From Candidatus Moranbacteria bacterium GW2011_GWE1_49_15 (lineage in GTDB: Bacteria; Patescibacteriota; Minisyncoccia; Moranbacterales; GWC2-37-73), in contig LCPX01000009.1 of NCBI GenBank assembly GCA_001003855.1, positions 4,750 through 36,688 on the forward strand: 31,939 nucleotides of DNA. The letters run 5' to 3'. Positions 15,405-22,110 of the stretch are shown here, piece after piece (position 1 is the first letter of the stretch; each line of letters starts with the position of its first letter). The notes under the pieces were generated by a model. It was not told the origin of the DNA. It did no database searches and saw nothing but the letters and a program-made list of their open reading frames with translations. The position numbers and the translations under genes are program-made.

Positions 15405-15911
15405 ATGGAAAGAATCCCGGAAATAAAATTCGAGAAAAAAGAAAGCGCACGAGAAAGATTGCTTGTTTTGGAAAAGGAAGGCTGATGGCTTTTCCATGGA
15501 TCCGCCGTTAACGTCGATAAGCTTGAGCCTAGGCAGCCGTCTCGTTTTGATCGTGTGCTTAAACAGCATATGAAAGATGGAGACCCGTGTATCGCCGCAA
15601 GTCCTTATGCTGATATAGCCATATTCCGAGCGATTGTGAACGATGTTAATTTTTCGGATTATAGTTATTCAAGCAATTTTGGGGTTGAAGGGAGGGATGG
15701 CAAGGAAACAGTGAAGCTAGGAGCTTCGTTATGTGTCACTGATAATTTAGCAGGGAAGAAGGGCGTAGTGTACGTTTTCAACAGGGATGGATTCAGGCTA
15801 CATGAAGCGGGAGTAATGGAGTGGCGCTGCGATATAGAGATGGCTCCATCCGAGAAGATAGAGGTTTGCGCTGATGACATAGTGCTGCCTATCGAGAATC
15901 TGGAGGAATGA
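15405..15911 (+). pseudogene. HGS/LEPRQ-motif small protein interrupted by an in-frame TGA
   Basis: From the ATG at 15405, five bases after the peptidase stop, the frame reads MERIPEIKFEKKESARERLL and on to LEKEG, then TGA at 15483-15485. It continues in the same frame as WLFHGSAVNVDKLEPRQPS to a normal stop at 15911 (168 codons in all). FHGS with LEPRQ, the later ASPYADIAIFRAIV and the GVVYVFNRDGF strand mark a small family common in CPR and phages; its function is unknown. The HGS start resembles ADP-ribosyltransferase-like folds, but this is not shown. Only a GTG at 15555, past the HGS motif, is available as a later start, so the single nonsense codon (probably from TGG, CGA or GGA) probably inactivates the gene, unless it is an assembly error. 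Confidence 0.72.
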
Positions 15912-15938
15912 ATATTTTAAAAAATACCCTGTCAGGGG

Positions 15939-15964
15939 TTGTGCGACATTATGAATATATAGTA
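15939..15964 (+). repeat. TTGTGCGACRTTRT direct repeat, copy 1
   Basis: TTGTGCGACATTATGAATAT shares 18 of its first 21 positions with 16896-16916 (TTGTGCGACGTTGTTAATAT). The pair flanks the gene-poor island about 957 bp apart in direct orientation. The first 11 bases match one arm of the dif-like palindrome at 16879-16906. Confidence 0.55.
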
Positions 15965-15999
15965 ACTACCAGGTAGAGAATGGTAATCCTTGGTGTGAC

Positions 16000-16024
16000 A
16001 CATCCCTTGTCGGGGTGTTTTTTT
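16000..16024 (+). terminator. Intrinsic terminator
   Basis: ACATCCC pairs with GGGGTGT (one G-T wobble) around TTGTC, followed by a run of T on the plus strand. It would end transcripts from the C39 peptidase and broken HGS gene. Confidence 0.75.
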
Positions 16025-16406
16025 ATTATGTCTATGCGGGTTAGTTTGTTATTTTTAAAAATGCGATTTGATGATTGGATTGAAAAATTATCCAAGCTTG
16101 AATTCTATTTTTTTTAAAAAATAAATTTTAAAAATACAACGGATAAAATTTTTTTACATAGGGATTTAAAAAAAAATAAAAAAAATATCCATGTGATTAA
16201 GAAAATATTCTGATGACATGCGTGGGATTGAGAAATGCGATCAGAGACAAAGGTTTGAATGCATATATATTATATAGTTATGGATTATGGTATCCGAGTG
16301 CCCTTTGGATTTGGTTGGAGAAATGATGACTATTTGGGATACATGAATGTGCACCACGGTGACTTATTTCAGACGTGCGATTCTTTTGTCGCAAACGGAC
16401 GGCATT

Positions 16407-16650
16407 GGGTGTATATGGATGTACCCCTGGATACATTCAAAACGCTCACAGCTCAATTTTTTGCGTCGTTTTGATGCCCGAGGGTATACATCTATGTGCC
16501 CCTGAAATGTATCAAAAATAATTTCAAAAATGAATACCTTGGGATGTAGGTATATGTATACCCATAGCCATCTGAATTTACATGAAAAATGAAGCGACCC
16601 AGGGGTGCATACATGTATCCGGAAATGTATGGATTTGGATGGGGGTTTTA
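16407..16650. repeat. Degenerate ~60-75 bp repeat array
   Basis: At least four related units start at about 16407, 16482, 16541 and 16602. Units one and two align as GGGTGTATATGGATGTACCC and GGGTATACATCTATGTGCCC, each followed by a CTGxAAxxxAT-like core and an A-run. The minus-strand translation shows the same periodicity (DTFQGHIDVYP, ECIQGYIHIHP, WLWVYIYLHP), so the units diverged from one ancestor. They are too short and irregular for CRISPR. Function unknown. Confidence 0.5.
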
Positions 16651-16845
16651 TTCCTATGTGTATATCCACAATACCTAGACGATCAAAAAAATTTGTCCAT
16701 AAAAACGGTTGATAGTAGGAATAAAAAAATAAATAAAAGACGGGAAGCAGAAGCGTGGGATAGTGGCGCGCTGACTACCTAAGAGGGAGAGCGGCGGGTC
16801 TTAAAAGGTCAAAATAAGGGATAAATAAAAAATAGCGTTATGGAG

Positions 16846-16867
16846 TAATGGCTTATTTGAGCCATTA
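16846..16867. repeat. 8-bp perfect hairpin
   Basis: TAATGGCT and AGCCATTA pair around TATTTG, 12 bp before the dif-like palindrome. No T-tract follows. It may be part of the same recombination or regulatory site. Confidence 0.45.
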
Positions 16868-16878
16868 TATTATTATAA

Positions 16879-16906
16879 GCGTCGTATAATCTACATTGTG
16901 CGACGT
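16879..16906. other. Candidate Xer recombination (dif-like) site
   Basis: A 28-bp imperfect palindrome with two 11-bp arms, GCGTCGTATAA and TTGTGCGACGT (8 of 11 complementary), around a 6-bp TCTACA spacer. This is the 11-6-11 layout of dif. The inner 17 positions (ATAATCTACATTGTGCG) match 15 of 17 with the reverse complement of the E. coli dif core as recalled. The outer part of the XerD arm does not match. The window encodes one Xer recombinase. This is a hypothesis, since short AT-rich matches can be fortuitous. Confidence 0.35.
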
Positions 16907-16980
16907 TGTTAATATAGTTCTCTAACCCATCTTTAATCCATAGATAGGCTTGGTTTGGATGGAAAATAAACATGGAATAA

Positions 16981-17018
16981 AATCAAAACCGCCCTCTCCC
17001 GTGTCCGGGTTGGGCGGT
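16981..17018 (-). terminator. Intrinsic terminator of the GNAT gene
   Basis: ACCGCCC (16988-16994) pairs with GGGCGGT (17012-17018) around a 17-nt loop. On the minus strand it is followed by TTTTGATTTTATT. It lies 40 bp after the acetyltransferase stop. Confidence 0.8.
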
Positions 17019-17057
17019 CCGATCATGTTCTCTCTGATCCTTGAATGGAGAATATTT

Positions 17058-17480
17058 TTATTTAATTTTCAATCTGAACACACCCGTGTCATGTATTTCA
17101 AATCCTAATGATTCGTAAAGTTTTCTGGCGGCGGCGCGCTTCGGGTTACTGGTCAGATCTATCAAGGAAACTTTTTTTTCTTTCGCTATTTCTATAATTT
17201 TTTCCATAACTCCCCTGCCCAAGCCCTGACCGCGATACTTCTCATCCACGATCACGTCTTCGATCCTTCCCACCAAACCCTTGGTCGGAACACGGTAGGT
17301 TATGAACGAGGCGAAGCCCGCGATTTCGCCGTCATTTTCAATGACGATGCAGTTGCAATTTTCATCGGCGATAAGCGCATCTTCGTCAAACTCGCGATAG
17401 TCGTACATGGCTGAAGGTTGTTGGAATATCCCGACAAGTTTTTCCTTATCCTCTTTCTCGAGTTTCCTATAGATTGCCAT
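17058..17480 (-). CDS. GNAT-family N-acetyltransferase
   Basis: An acetyl-CoA-dependent acetyltransferase of 140 residues; the substrate is unknown. The GNAT core is clear: GEIAGFASFITYR strand, EDVIVDEKYRGQGLGRGVME (motif A with the RGQGLG pyrophosphate loop), and NPKRAAARKLYESLGFE (motif B) near the end. The start MAIYRKLEKED is the usual N-terminal strand. It is on the same strand as iscU and downstream of it, but separated by a terminator-like hairpin, so probably its own unit. Confidence 0.92.
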   Translation of the reverse strand: MAIYRKLEKEDKEKLVGIFQQPSAMYDYREFDEDALIADENCNCIVIENDGEIAGFASFITYRVPTKGLVGRIEDVIVDEKYRGQGLGRGVMEKIIEIAKEKKVSLIDLTSNPKRAAARKLYESLGFEIHDTGVFRLKIK

Positions 17481-17517
17481 ATATTGGAAATAAAAGTTTA
17501 ATTATTTTTATTATATC

Positions 17518-17544
17518 AAAAAAGCAGGTCTTTGGAACCTACTT
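17518..17544 (-). terminator. Intrinsic terminator at the end of iscU
   Basis: On the minus strand AAGTAGGT pairs with ACCTGCTT (one mismatch) around a 7-nt loop, then a T-run. The iscU stop codon lies inside the stem. Confidence 0.72.
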
Positions 17545-17925
17545 TTTTTGTTTGTAATTGTCGATGGCTTTCTTGAGGGCGTCCGCCGCAAGGTTGGAGC
17601 AGTGCATCTTGAGCGACGGCAATCCCCCGAGCTCTTCCGCTACGGAGTTGTTGGTGATTTTCAACGCCTCGTCGATGGTTTTCCCTTTGGCCAGATCCGT
17701 CGCCATGGATGAAGTTGAGATGGCCGCGCCGCATCCGAGCGTTTCGAATTTTATATCCTTGATGACTTCTTCTCCCTTCTTGTTTTTATTGACCTTTATG
17801 TACATCCTCATGACGTCGCCGCACTTGGGGTTTCCTACGGTTCCGACGCCGTCGGCGTTTTTCATCGCCCCTTGGTTATGAGGACGCGTGAAATGCTCGA
17901 TCACTTTTTTTGAATATTTCTGCAT
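17539..17925 (-). CDS. iscU: Fe-S cluster scaffold protein IscU/NifU-N
   Basis: The platform on which sulfur from IscS and iron are built into [2Fe-2S] clusters. From the chosen ATG at 17925 the protein has 128 residues and shows every ligand: Cys35 and Asp37 (NPKCGD), Cys65 (LGCGAAIS), and His108 and Cys109 (MHCSNLA). Spacing is nearly the same as in E. coli IscU. A longer frame from 17964 adds 13 residues unlike the family, so it is rejected. It is third in an rrf2-iscS-iscU run on the minus strand. A 9-bp tandem repeat lies between it and iscS. No hscA, hscB or ferredoxin gene is adjacent. Confidence 0.96.
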   Translation of the reverse strand: MQKYSKKVIEHFTRPHNQGAMKNADGVGTVGNPKCGDVMRMYIKVNKNKKGEEVIKDIKFETLGCGAAISTSSMATDLAKGKTIDEALKITNNSVAEELGGLPSLKMHCSNLAADALKKAIDNYKQKK

Positions 17926-17981
17926 TATGAGTCTATGAAGTCTTTCAAGTAACAAGTCTGTCAAGCGGTTATCTGCACAGC

Positions 17982-18008
17982 TTTATGGACTTTATGGACT
18001 TGATGGAC
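17982..18008. repeat. Three tandem 9-bp repeats between iscS and iscU
   Basis: TTTATGGAC, TTTATGGAC and TTGATGGAC follow one another without spacers in the 96-bp gap between the iscS stop and the iscU start. On the transcribed strand this reads GTCCAT(C/A)AA three times. It may be slippage-generated, or an mRNA element between the two coding regions. Confidence 0.75.
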
Positions 18009-18021
18009 TTTTCGCTAATAT

Positions 18022-19251
18022 TTATTTGAATTCCGCCAGGACGTTTCCTGATATTTTGCGAAGTCTTGCCACCGTCACCTTGAGTTTCTTTATGAAGGTG
18101 TCCAGCTCCTGCTTGGTCGTGTGTTTGCCGATGGAAACCCTCAGGCTTCCGTGCGCTTGTTCGTGCCTAAGTCCCAATGCGAGAAGCACATGGGAGGGGT
18201 CGAGCGCCCCGGAAGAGCAAGCCGATCCGGTGGAAACCGCGATCCCTTCCAGATCCAACGAGAGCAGGAGTCCCTCTCCTTCCACGTCGTCAAATCTGAA
18301 ATTGACGATATTCGGAGTCCTCTTTTCCTTGTGGCCGTTGAGGTAGGATTTCGGGATTTCCTTGAGGACTTTCGCGATGAGATAGTCCCTGAGCTTCTCA
18401 ACTTGTTTTTTGGTTTTCTCCCTGTTTTTTTGGTCGTTCAGGGATACCATGGCGGCGCCCAATCCCACGATGCCCGTGAGGTTGTGCGTTCCTCCGCGCA
18501 TTTTGTATTCCTGGTCTCCCCCGTCCTGGATCCTTTTTATCGCGGTCCCTTTTTTCACATAGAGCACGCCCGTTCCTTTCGGGGCGTATATCTTGTGTCC
18601 TGAAAAAGAGAGCAGATCCACTCCGAGTTTCCTCACGTCGCAATCCCAATAATTGGTAGCCTGGGTCGCGTCGGTATGGAAGATTATTTTCGGCAACTTC
18701 TCCTCTTCCCTCTCGGCATTGATCTTCGAAAGCATTTTTCCGATTTCCTCGATAGGTTGCAGGGTTCCGATTTCGTTGCTGACAAACATCACTGAGATCA
18801 AGACGGTGTCGGGCCTGACGGCTTTTTTCAAATCATCCAGCCTCACGATTCCGTCCTTGTGCACGGGCAGATAGGTCACCTCGGCCGATCCGTCCTTTTG
18901 GGCGGCTTTGCAACTGTCCAGCACGCAGTGATGCTCGATGGAGGTCGTGACGATGTGCGGTTTTTCCTCGGGTTTCCTCTTTATGGAATAAAAAGACCTT
19001 AATACTCCTTTTATCGCCAGGTTGTTCGCTTCGGTAGCCCCGGAAGTGAAAACGATTTCCGTCGGGGAGGATTTCAGGAACCTGGCCACCTCTTCCCGGG
19101 TATTGTCTATAACTTCAAGCGTTTCCTGCCCGAAGCCGTGTACGGACATGGGGTTTCCGAATTTTTCCGTAAAATATGGCAGCATCGCCTCCAGGACATT
19201 GCCGTCCACCGGGGTCGTCGCCGCGTAATCGAGATATATTTTTTTCGCCAT
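18022..19251 (-). CDS. iscS: Cysteine desulfurase IscS/NifS
   Basis: A PLP enzyme that takes sulfur from L-cysteine and passes it as persulfide to IscU and other acceptors. The 409-residue protein has the IYLDYAATTP start, TSGATEANNLAIKG, SIEHHCVL with the PLP-stacking His, and TDATQA. The Schiff-base Lys220 is in SFSGHKIYAPKG, and the persulfide Cys345 in STGSACSSGALDPSH on the long mobile loop of class I desulfurases. It starts 5 bp after the rrf2 stop, so the two are co-transcribed. A rhodanese pair elsewhere in the window lacks sulfur-carrying cysteines, leaving this as the only obvious sulfur donor here. Confidence 0.97.
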   Translation of the reverse strand: MAKKIYLDYAATTPVDGNVLEAMLPYFTEKFGNPMSVHGFGQETLEVIDNTREEVARFLKSSPTEIVFTSGATEANNLAIKGVLRSFYSIKRKPEEKPHIVTTSIEHHCVLDSCKAAQKDGSAEVTYLPVHKDGIVRLDDLKKAVRPDTVLISVMFVSNEIGTLQPIEEIGKMLSKINAEREEEKLPKIIFHTDATQATNYWDCDVRKLGVDLLSFSGHKIYAPKGTGVLYVKKGTAIKRIQDGGDQEYKMRGGTHNLTGIVGLGAAMVSLNDQKNREKTKKQVEKLRDYLIAKVLKEIPKSYLNGHKEKRTPNIVNFRFDDVEGEGLLLSLDLEGIAVSTGSACSSGALDPSHVLLALGLRHEQAHGSLRVSIGKHTTKQELDTFIKKLKVTVARLRKISGNVLAEFK

Positions 19252-19256
19252 GTGGT

Positions 19257-19652
19257 TTATTTTTTATCAGTTAGTTTTTTAAGCGTATAGCCGTATAACG
19301 TTTTTTTGATCTGGTGTTCGAGCTCCGTCCAAATGGTGCTGGAATTGCAGGATTTGGCGATGGCGCAGTTGGAACTCGTGCATTTCATCGGCGCGATCGG
19401 ACCGTCCAATGCCTCTATTACTTCACCCGCGGTCATTTGGGAAGGTTTTTTCGAGAGGACGTATCCCCCGCTTTGCCCTTTCGTGCTGAGGACCAGGCCG
19501 TTTTTCTTGAGCGTCCCCATGAGCCTTTCTAGGTATTTCAGGGATATGGATTCCTCCTCCGAAAGCTCTTTGATGCTCTTTTGCCCGGGAAAAGTATGGG
19601 CCAGATTTATCATGGCCTTCAGGCCGTATTCGGCCCTGGTTGAAAACTTCAT
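19257..19652 (-). CDS. Rrf2-family (IscR-like) transcription regulator
   Basis: A 131-residue winged-helix regulator. The N-terminus MKFSTRAEYGLKAMINLA and the SIKELSEEESISLKYLERLM recognition helix are typical of Rrf2. Three cysteines, Cys91, Cys96 and Cys102, sit in the linker region where IscR holds its [2Fe-2S] cluster, so Fe-S sensing and autoregulation of rrf2-iscS-iscU are likely by analogy. It is first in the operon. A palindrome just upstream (19667-19688) is a candidate binding site. Confidence 0.93.
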   Translation of the reverse strand: MKFSTRAEYGLKAMINLAHTFPGQKSIKELSEEESISLKYLERLMGTLKKNGLVLSTKGQSGGYVLSKKPSQMTAGEVIEALDGPIAPMKCTSSNCAIAKSCNSSTIWTELEHQIKKTLYGYTLKKLTDKK

Positions 19653-19666
19653 ATGCGCAAATATTA

Positions 19667-19688
19667 ATATCCTACCAAATAGGTATGT
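19667..19688. promoter_or_regulatory. Candidate Rrf2 operator upstream of the isc operon
   Basis: ATCCTACCAAATAGGTAT is an imperfect inverted repeat (CCTA/TAGG with AT-rich flanks) centred about 25 bp upstream of the rrf2 ATG, in the region where its promoter must lie. Rrf2 proteins bind AT-flanked palindromes of about this size and usually repress their own operon. Confidence 0.45.
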
Positions 19689-19821
19689 ATTGATGTTATA
19701 ATTTTTTTAAAATCGAGTCAAGACCCCAAGAGAAAGGGCCCGCTTTGCCTTTTTTTGGGATATTTTATACAATTGCTATAAGAACATCAGGATTTTTATA
19801 AACCCATAGAATTTCATATAC

Positions 19822-20934
19822 ATGCGCATTTCATATTCGGCGTTGAATACTTTTCAGACTTGTCCTCTGAAATACAAATATTCCAACATTGACAAGATCA
19901 AGGAGCCCAAAAGCAAGGAGGCCGTTTTCGGGACACTCATCCACTCCACTCTCAATTTCATCCACACCCCTTCCCTGGTTCCTCCGAACATCGAGCAGGC
20001 TCTGGATTATTTTTCCAAGGACTGGAACAGCGAGATCTTCGAAGACGAGCTGGAGGAAAGAGCCGCATTTTCGCTCGGCGTTTCCATGATCCAGAATTAT
20101 TACAAGAAAAACAATCCGGGGGATTTCAACATAGTGGATTTGGAGAGCCGGTTCCAGATCGAAATCGAGAGCCATGTGGTTTCCGGAATAATCGACCGCA
20201 TCGACAAGACCGAAGACGGTTATGAGATCATCGATTACAAGACGACCAAAAAAATGCCTTCGCAGGAGAAAGTTGACAACGATCTCCAGCTCTCCGTGTA
20301 TCTCAACGCATTCCTCGCGCGCTATCCGAAAGAAGCCGGAAATCTGGATAAGATAACCGTGAGCCTCTATTACCTCAAGCATGGGGTGAAATTGAGCTCG
20401 AAAAGGACCAAGGAGCAGTTAGAGCAGACCAATAAGCTTTTTTTGGAAGTCATCCAGGAAATCGAAAAAAGCACCTTTCCTCCGAACGTGAACCCGCTTT
20501 GCGATTGGTGCGGATTCCAAAAAATCTGCCCGGCCTGGAGGCACAAGTTCAAGGAGGAGAGAAAGATCGATACCGAAGAAATCAACGAGGCGATCGACGA
20601 ATATATCGATACGAAAAACGAGATCTCGCAGAAAAAATTGAAAATGTCCAAGTTACAGGAAAAGATCGAACAATACATGAACCAGGAGGGCGTGGAAAGG
20701 GTTTTCGGTGAGAAAGGGATCATCGCCCAGACGCTTCGAAAAACATACAAATACGACGACAAGATGATACGCGACATTTTGGAGCCTTTGGATAAGTGGG
20801 AGGAAGTCCTTAAGATAGACGGCATCGCGCTCAAGGGCGTCATGCCATCCCTTTCGCCATCGGCCAGGAAAGATATCGAGGCGGCCAAGGTCTTGGACAA
20901 GGAATCCAAAGGCCTTACCGTGAAAAAGAAATAG
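19822..20934 (+). CDS. RecB/Cas4-like PD-(D/E)XK nuclease with Fe-S cluster cysteines
   Basis: A single-domain exonuclease-like protein of 370 residues related to the C-terminal nuclease of RecB/AddB. Active-site positions are visible: His41 (FGTLIHSTL), Asp125 (GIIDRID), Asp138 and Lys140 (EIIDYKT), and the QxxxY motif Gln156/Tyr160. Four cysteines that clasp a 4Fe-4S cluster in AddB/Cas4-type enzymes are present: Cys14 (TCPLKYKY) and Cys227, Cys230 and Cys236 (LCDWCGFQKICP). The C-terminal 120 residues form a charged coiled coil. No helicase partner or CRISPR array is nearby, so a stand-alone DNA repair or maintenance role is more likely than Cas4. Confidence 0.92.
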   Translation: MRISYSALNTFQTCPLKYKYSNIDKIKEPKSKEAVFGTLIHSTLNFIHTPSLVPPNIEQALDYFSKDWNSEIFEDELEERAAFSLGVSMIQNYYKKNNPGDFNIVDLESRFQIEIESHVVSGIIDRIDKTEDGYEIIDYKTTKKMPSQEKVDNDLQLSVYLNAFLARYPKEAGNLDKITVSLYYLKHGVKLSSKRTKEQLEQTNKLFLEVIQEIEKSTFPPNVNPLCDWCGFQKICPAWRHKFKEERKIDTEEINEAIDEYIDTKNEISQKKLKMSKLQEKIEQYMNQEGVERVFGEKGIIAQTLRKTYKYDDKMIRDILEPLDKWEEVLKIDGIALKGVMPSLSPSARKDIEAAKVLDKESKGLTVKKK

Positions 20935-20983
20935 CGGTTCTTTGAATCCAAACACTCACACCTAGAAGAAAGGAGTCGGCAAG

Positions 20984-21217
20984 ATGCGGAAGGAATTCAG
21001 TATCATGCAGTTTTGGGGCAAGGCCAGGAAGCGTTGTTTCATAATTTGCCTGGTGACCCTGGTCATCGTCTGTGCAGGCAAGGATTTTCTCAACTTCAAA
21101 CATGACAATCTCATCGCCGCTGTCGCCATAGTCCCTTTCATTTTGCTTATCTTCGGGCCGGTACCCGAAAAGAAAAGATCGAGGCGTTCCGGCTTCGAAT
21201 CCGATTTCAACGAATGA
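20984..21217 (+). CDS. Small two-span membrane protein, 77 aa
   Basis: No family recognised. The 77-residue product has a positively charged N-terminus, two hydrophobic spans (about 18-31 and 43-58) and a basic C-terminal tail (EKKRSRRSG). A good AAGGAG site 9 bp before the ATG and a terminator 29 bp after the stop support it as a real gene. No promoter is seen in the 49-bp gap, so it may be read through from the nuclease gene. Confidence 0.75.
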   Translation: MRKEFSIMQFWGKARKRCFIICLVTLVIVCAGKDFLNFKHDNLIAAVAIVPFILLIFGPVPEKKRSRRSGFESDFNE

Positions 21218-21245
21218 AATCTGTGATGTTATTTTTGCAAAAGGA

Positions 21246-21271
21246 GGACGTTTCACTAAACGTCCTTTTTT
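21246..21271. terminator. Intrinsic terminator between convergent genes
   Basis: GGACGTTT and AAACGTCC pair perfectly around CACT and are followed by six T on the plus strand. An A-rich sequence on the other side may serve the minus-strand exonuclease gene weakly. Confidence 0.85.
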
Positions 21272-21276
21272 CTCGG

Positions 21277-21987
21277 TTATATTTTCAGATATTTTTCCCA
21301 ACAGAGGTACAGCTCCTTGGTGGCCTGGAGGTCGCCGACGTTATAGCGCGCGATTTCCAGATATTTCTTTTCCTTGAAAAGTTTTCCAACGTCATCCCCT
21401 GTCACTCCTTCGCCCTTGGGGCTTTTGATACCGAAAGCGCGCGACCAAAGATGGAGGTTCCCTTTTTTCCTGACCGTGCCATAGAAAGTGAGTTGGTCCA
21501 AAAGGTCTATATGTCTCGCGTCCCTTTGGTGCATCCCGACATACCTTTTTCCGACCAAATTCTTGGTCGGCTGAATCCCGTGGATCGCGCTTCGGATCAT
21601 TAGGAAAGGCACGTCGAAAGCTCTTCCATTGAAGCTTATGAACTCTTCATAAATTTCCACGAGCTTCCAAAATCTTTCCAGCATTTCTTTTTCGTCCATA
21701 GGTTTGAATTTCACCCCGCCTTCTTCGAATTCCTCGGCACTTGCGTCCGGAGCCTGGAAATATACCGCGCCCCTTTCTTTTTCCACGTCATAAACCCCGA
21801 TAGCGACTATTTCTCCGGTAAGCGGTGAGAAACCCAAGCCGCCCTTGAGGTCGGACAGCGCCTTATCATATTCCGATTTAGTATCAGATTCTTTCTTGAT
21901 CCAACGCGTCAAAACCTCCCTGGTGGTTTCGTCCAAGGTCTCGAAGTCCTCCCCTATGGTTTCGATGTCGAATACGAGCTTTTTCAT
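21277..21987 (-). CDS. DEDDy 3'-5' exonuclease (PolB-exonuclease/RNase H-like)
   Basis: A stand-alone 3'-5' exonuclease of 236 residues. The four acidic residues of the DEDDy active site are visible: Asp7 and Glu9 (FDIET), Asp125 (FNGRAFDVPFL), and Asp218 with Tyr214 (YNVGDLQAT). GEIVAIGVYD is the usual second strand. It lacks polymerase domains, so it probably acts in repair or RNA/DNA trimming. It is transcribed alone on the minus strand, divergent from the histidine kinase. Confidence 0.92.
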   Translation of the reverse strand: MKKLVFDIETIGEDFETLDETTREVLTRWIKKESDTKSEYDKALSDLKGGLGFSPLTGEIVAIGVYDVEKERGAVYFQAPDASAEEFEEGGVKFKPMDEKEMLERFWKLVEIYEEFISFNGRAFDVPFLMIRSAIHGIQPTKNLVGKRYVGMHQRDARHIDLLDQLTFYGTVRKKGNLHLWSRAFGIKSPKGEGVTGDDVGKLFKEKKYLEIARYNVGDLQATKELYLCWEKYLKI

Positions 21988-22024
21988 GCTCTAATTGTAG
22001 CATTGCCCATGCCCAATTAAAATG

Positions 22025-22053
22025 TTGACTTATTTTTAAATGCATGTCATAAT
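22025..22053 (+). promoter_or_regulatory. Promoter of the orphan histidine kinase
   Basis: TTGACT (22025-22030), a 17-bp spacer and CATAAT (22048-22053). The predicted leader is about 50 nt, ending in AGGAGG seven bases before the ATG at 22111. Confidence 0.8.
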
Positions 22054-22110
22054 CATGCTTCAGTTGTTTCACAATTTCGATAACCCACTTGAGCCATAGG
22101 AGGTTGTGCC

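Larger units (their letters stand above)
15912..17057. other. 1.1-kb gene-poor, AT-rich island
   Basis: No convincing gene is seen. The stretch holds a hairpin terminator at 16000-16024 and very AT-rich sequence at about 16080-16200. It also has degenerate GTATAC/CCCCTG-containing repeats at 16407-16650, a hairpin at 16846-16867 and a Xer/dif-like palindrome at 16879-16906. A related half-site lies at 15939. The open frames at 16259-16474 (+), 16364-16669 (-) and 16582-16782 (+) run through the repeats and have repeat-derived composition, so they are not called. No DnaA-box cluster is seen (only a single TTATCCAAG near 16088). Confidence 0.7.

Noticed and set aside
15483..15485. Selenocysteine or recoded UGA
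   Set aside because: Other genes in the window stop at TGA, no SECIS-like hairpin is evident just downstream, and the position is not a known active-site cysteine.
16407..16650. CRISPR array
   Set aside because: Units are degenerate, unevenly spaced and lack identical 25-40 bp repeats; no cas genes are present.
16259..16782. Open frames at 16259-16474, 16364-16669 and 16582-16782
   Set aside because: They overlap each other and the degenerate repeats, have no ribosome sites and show repeat-derived composition.
16740..16815. Possible tRNA or structured RNA in a GC-richer patch
   Set aside because: No T-loop GGTTCGANTCC sequence or cloverleaf could be folded by eye.
15912..17057. Replication origin in the AT-rich island
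   Set aside because: Only one weak DnaA-box-like word is seen, and dnaA, dnaN and the usual neighbours are absent.
19822..20934. Cas4 of a CRISPR system
   Set aside because: The PD-(D/E)XK plus four-cysteine design also fits stand-alone RecB-like nucleases, and no cas gene or array is nearby.
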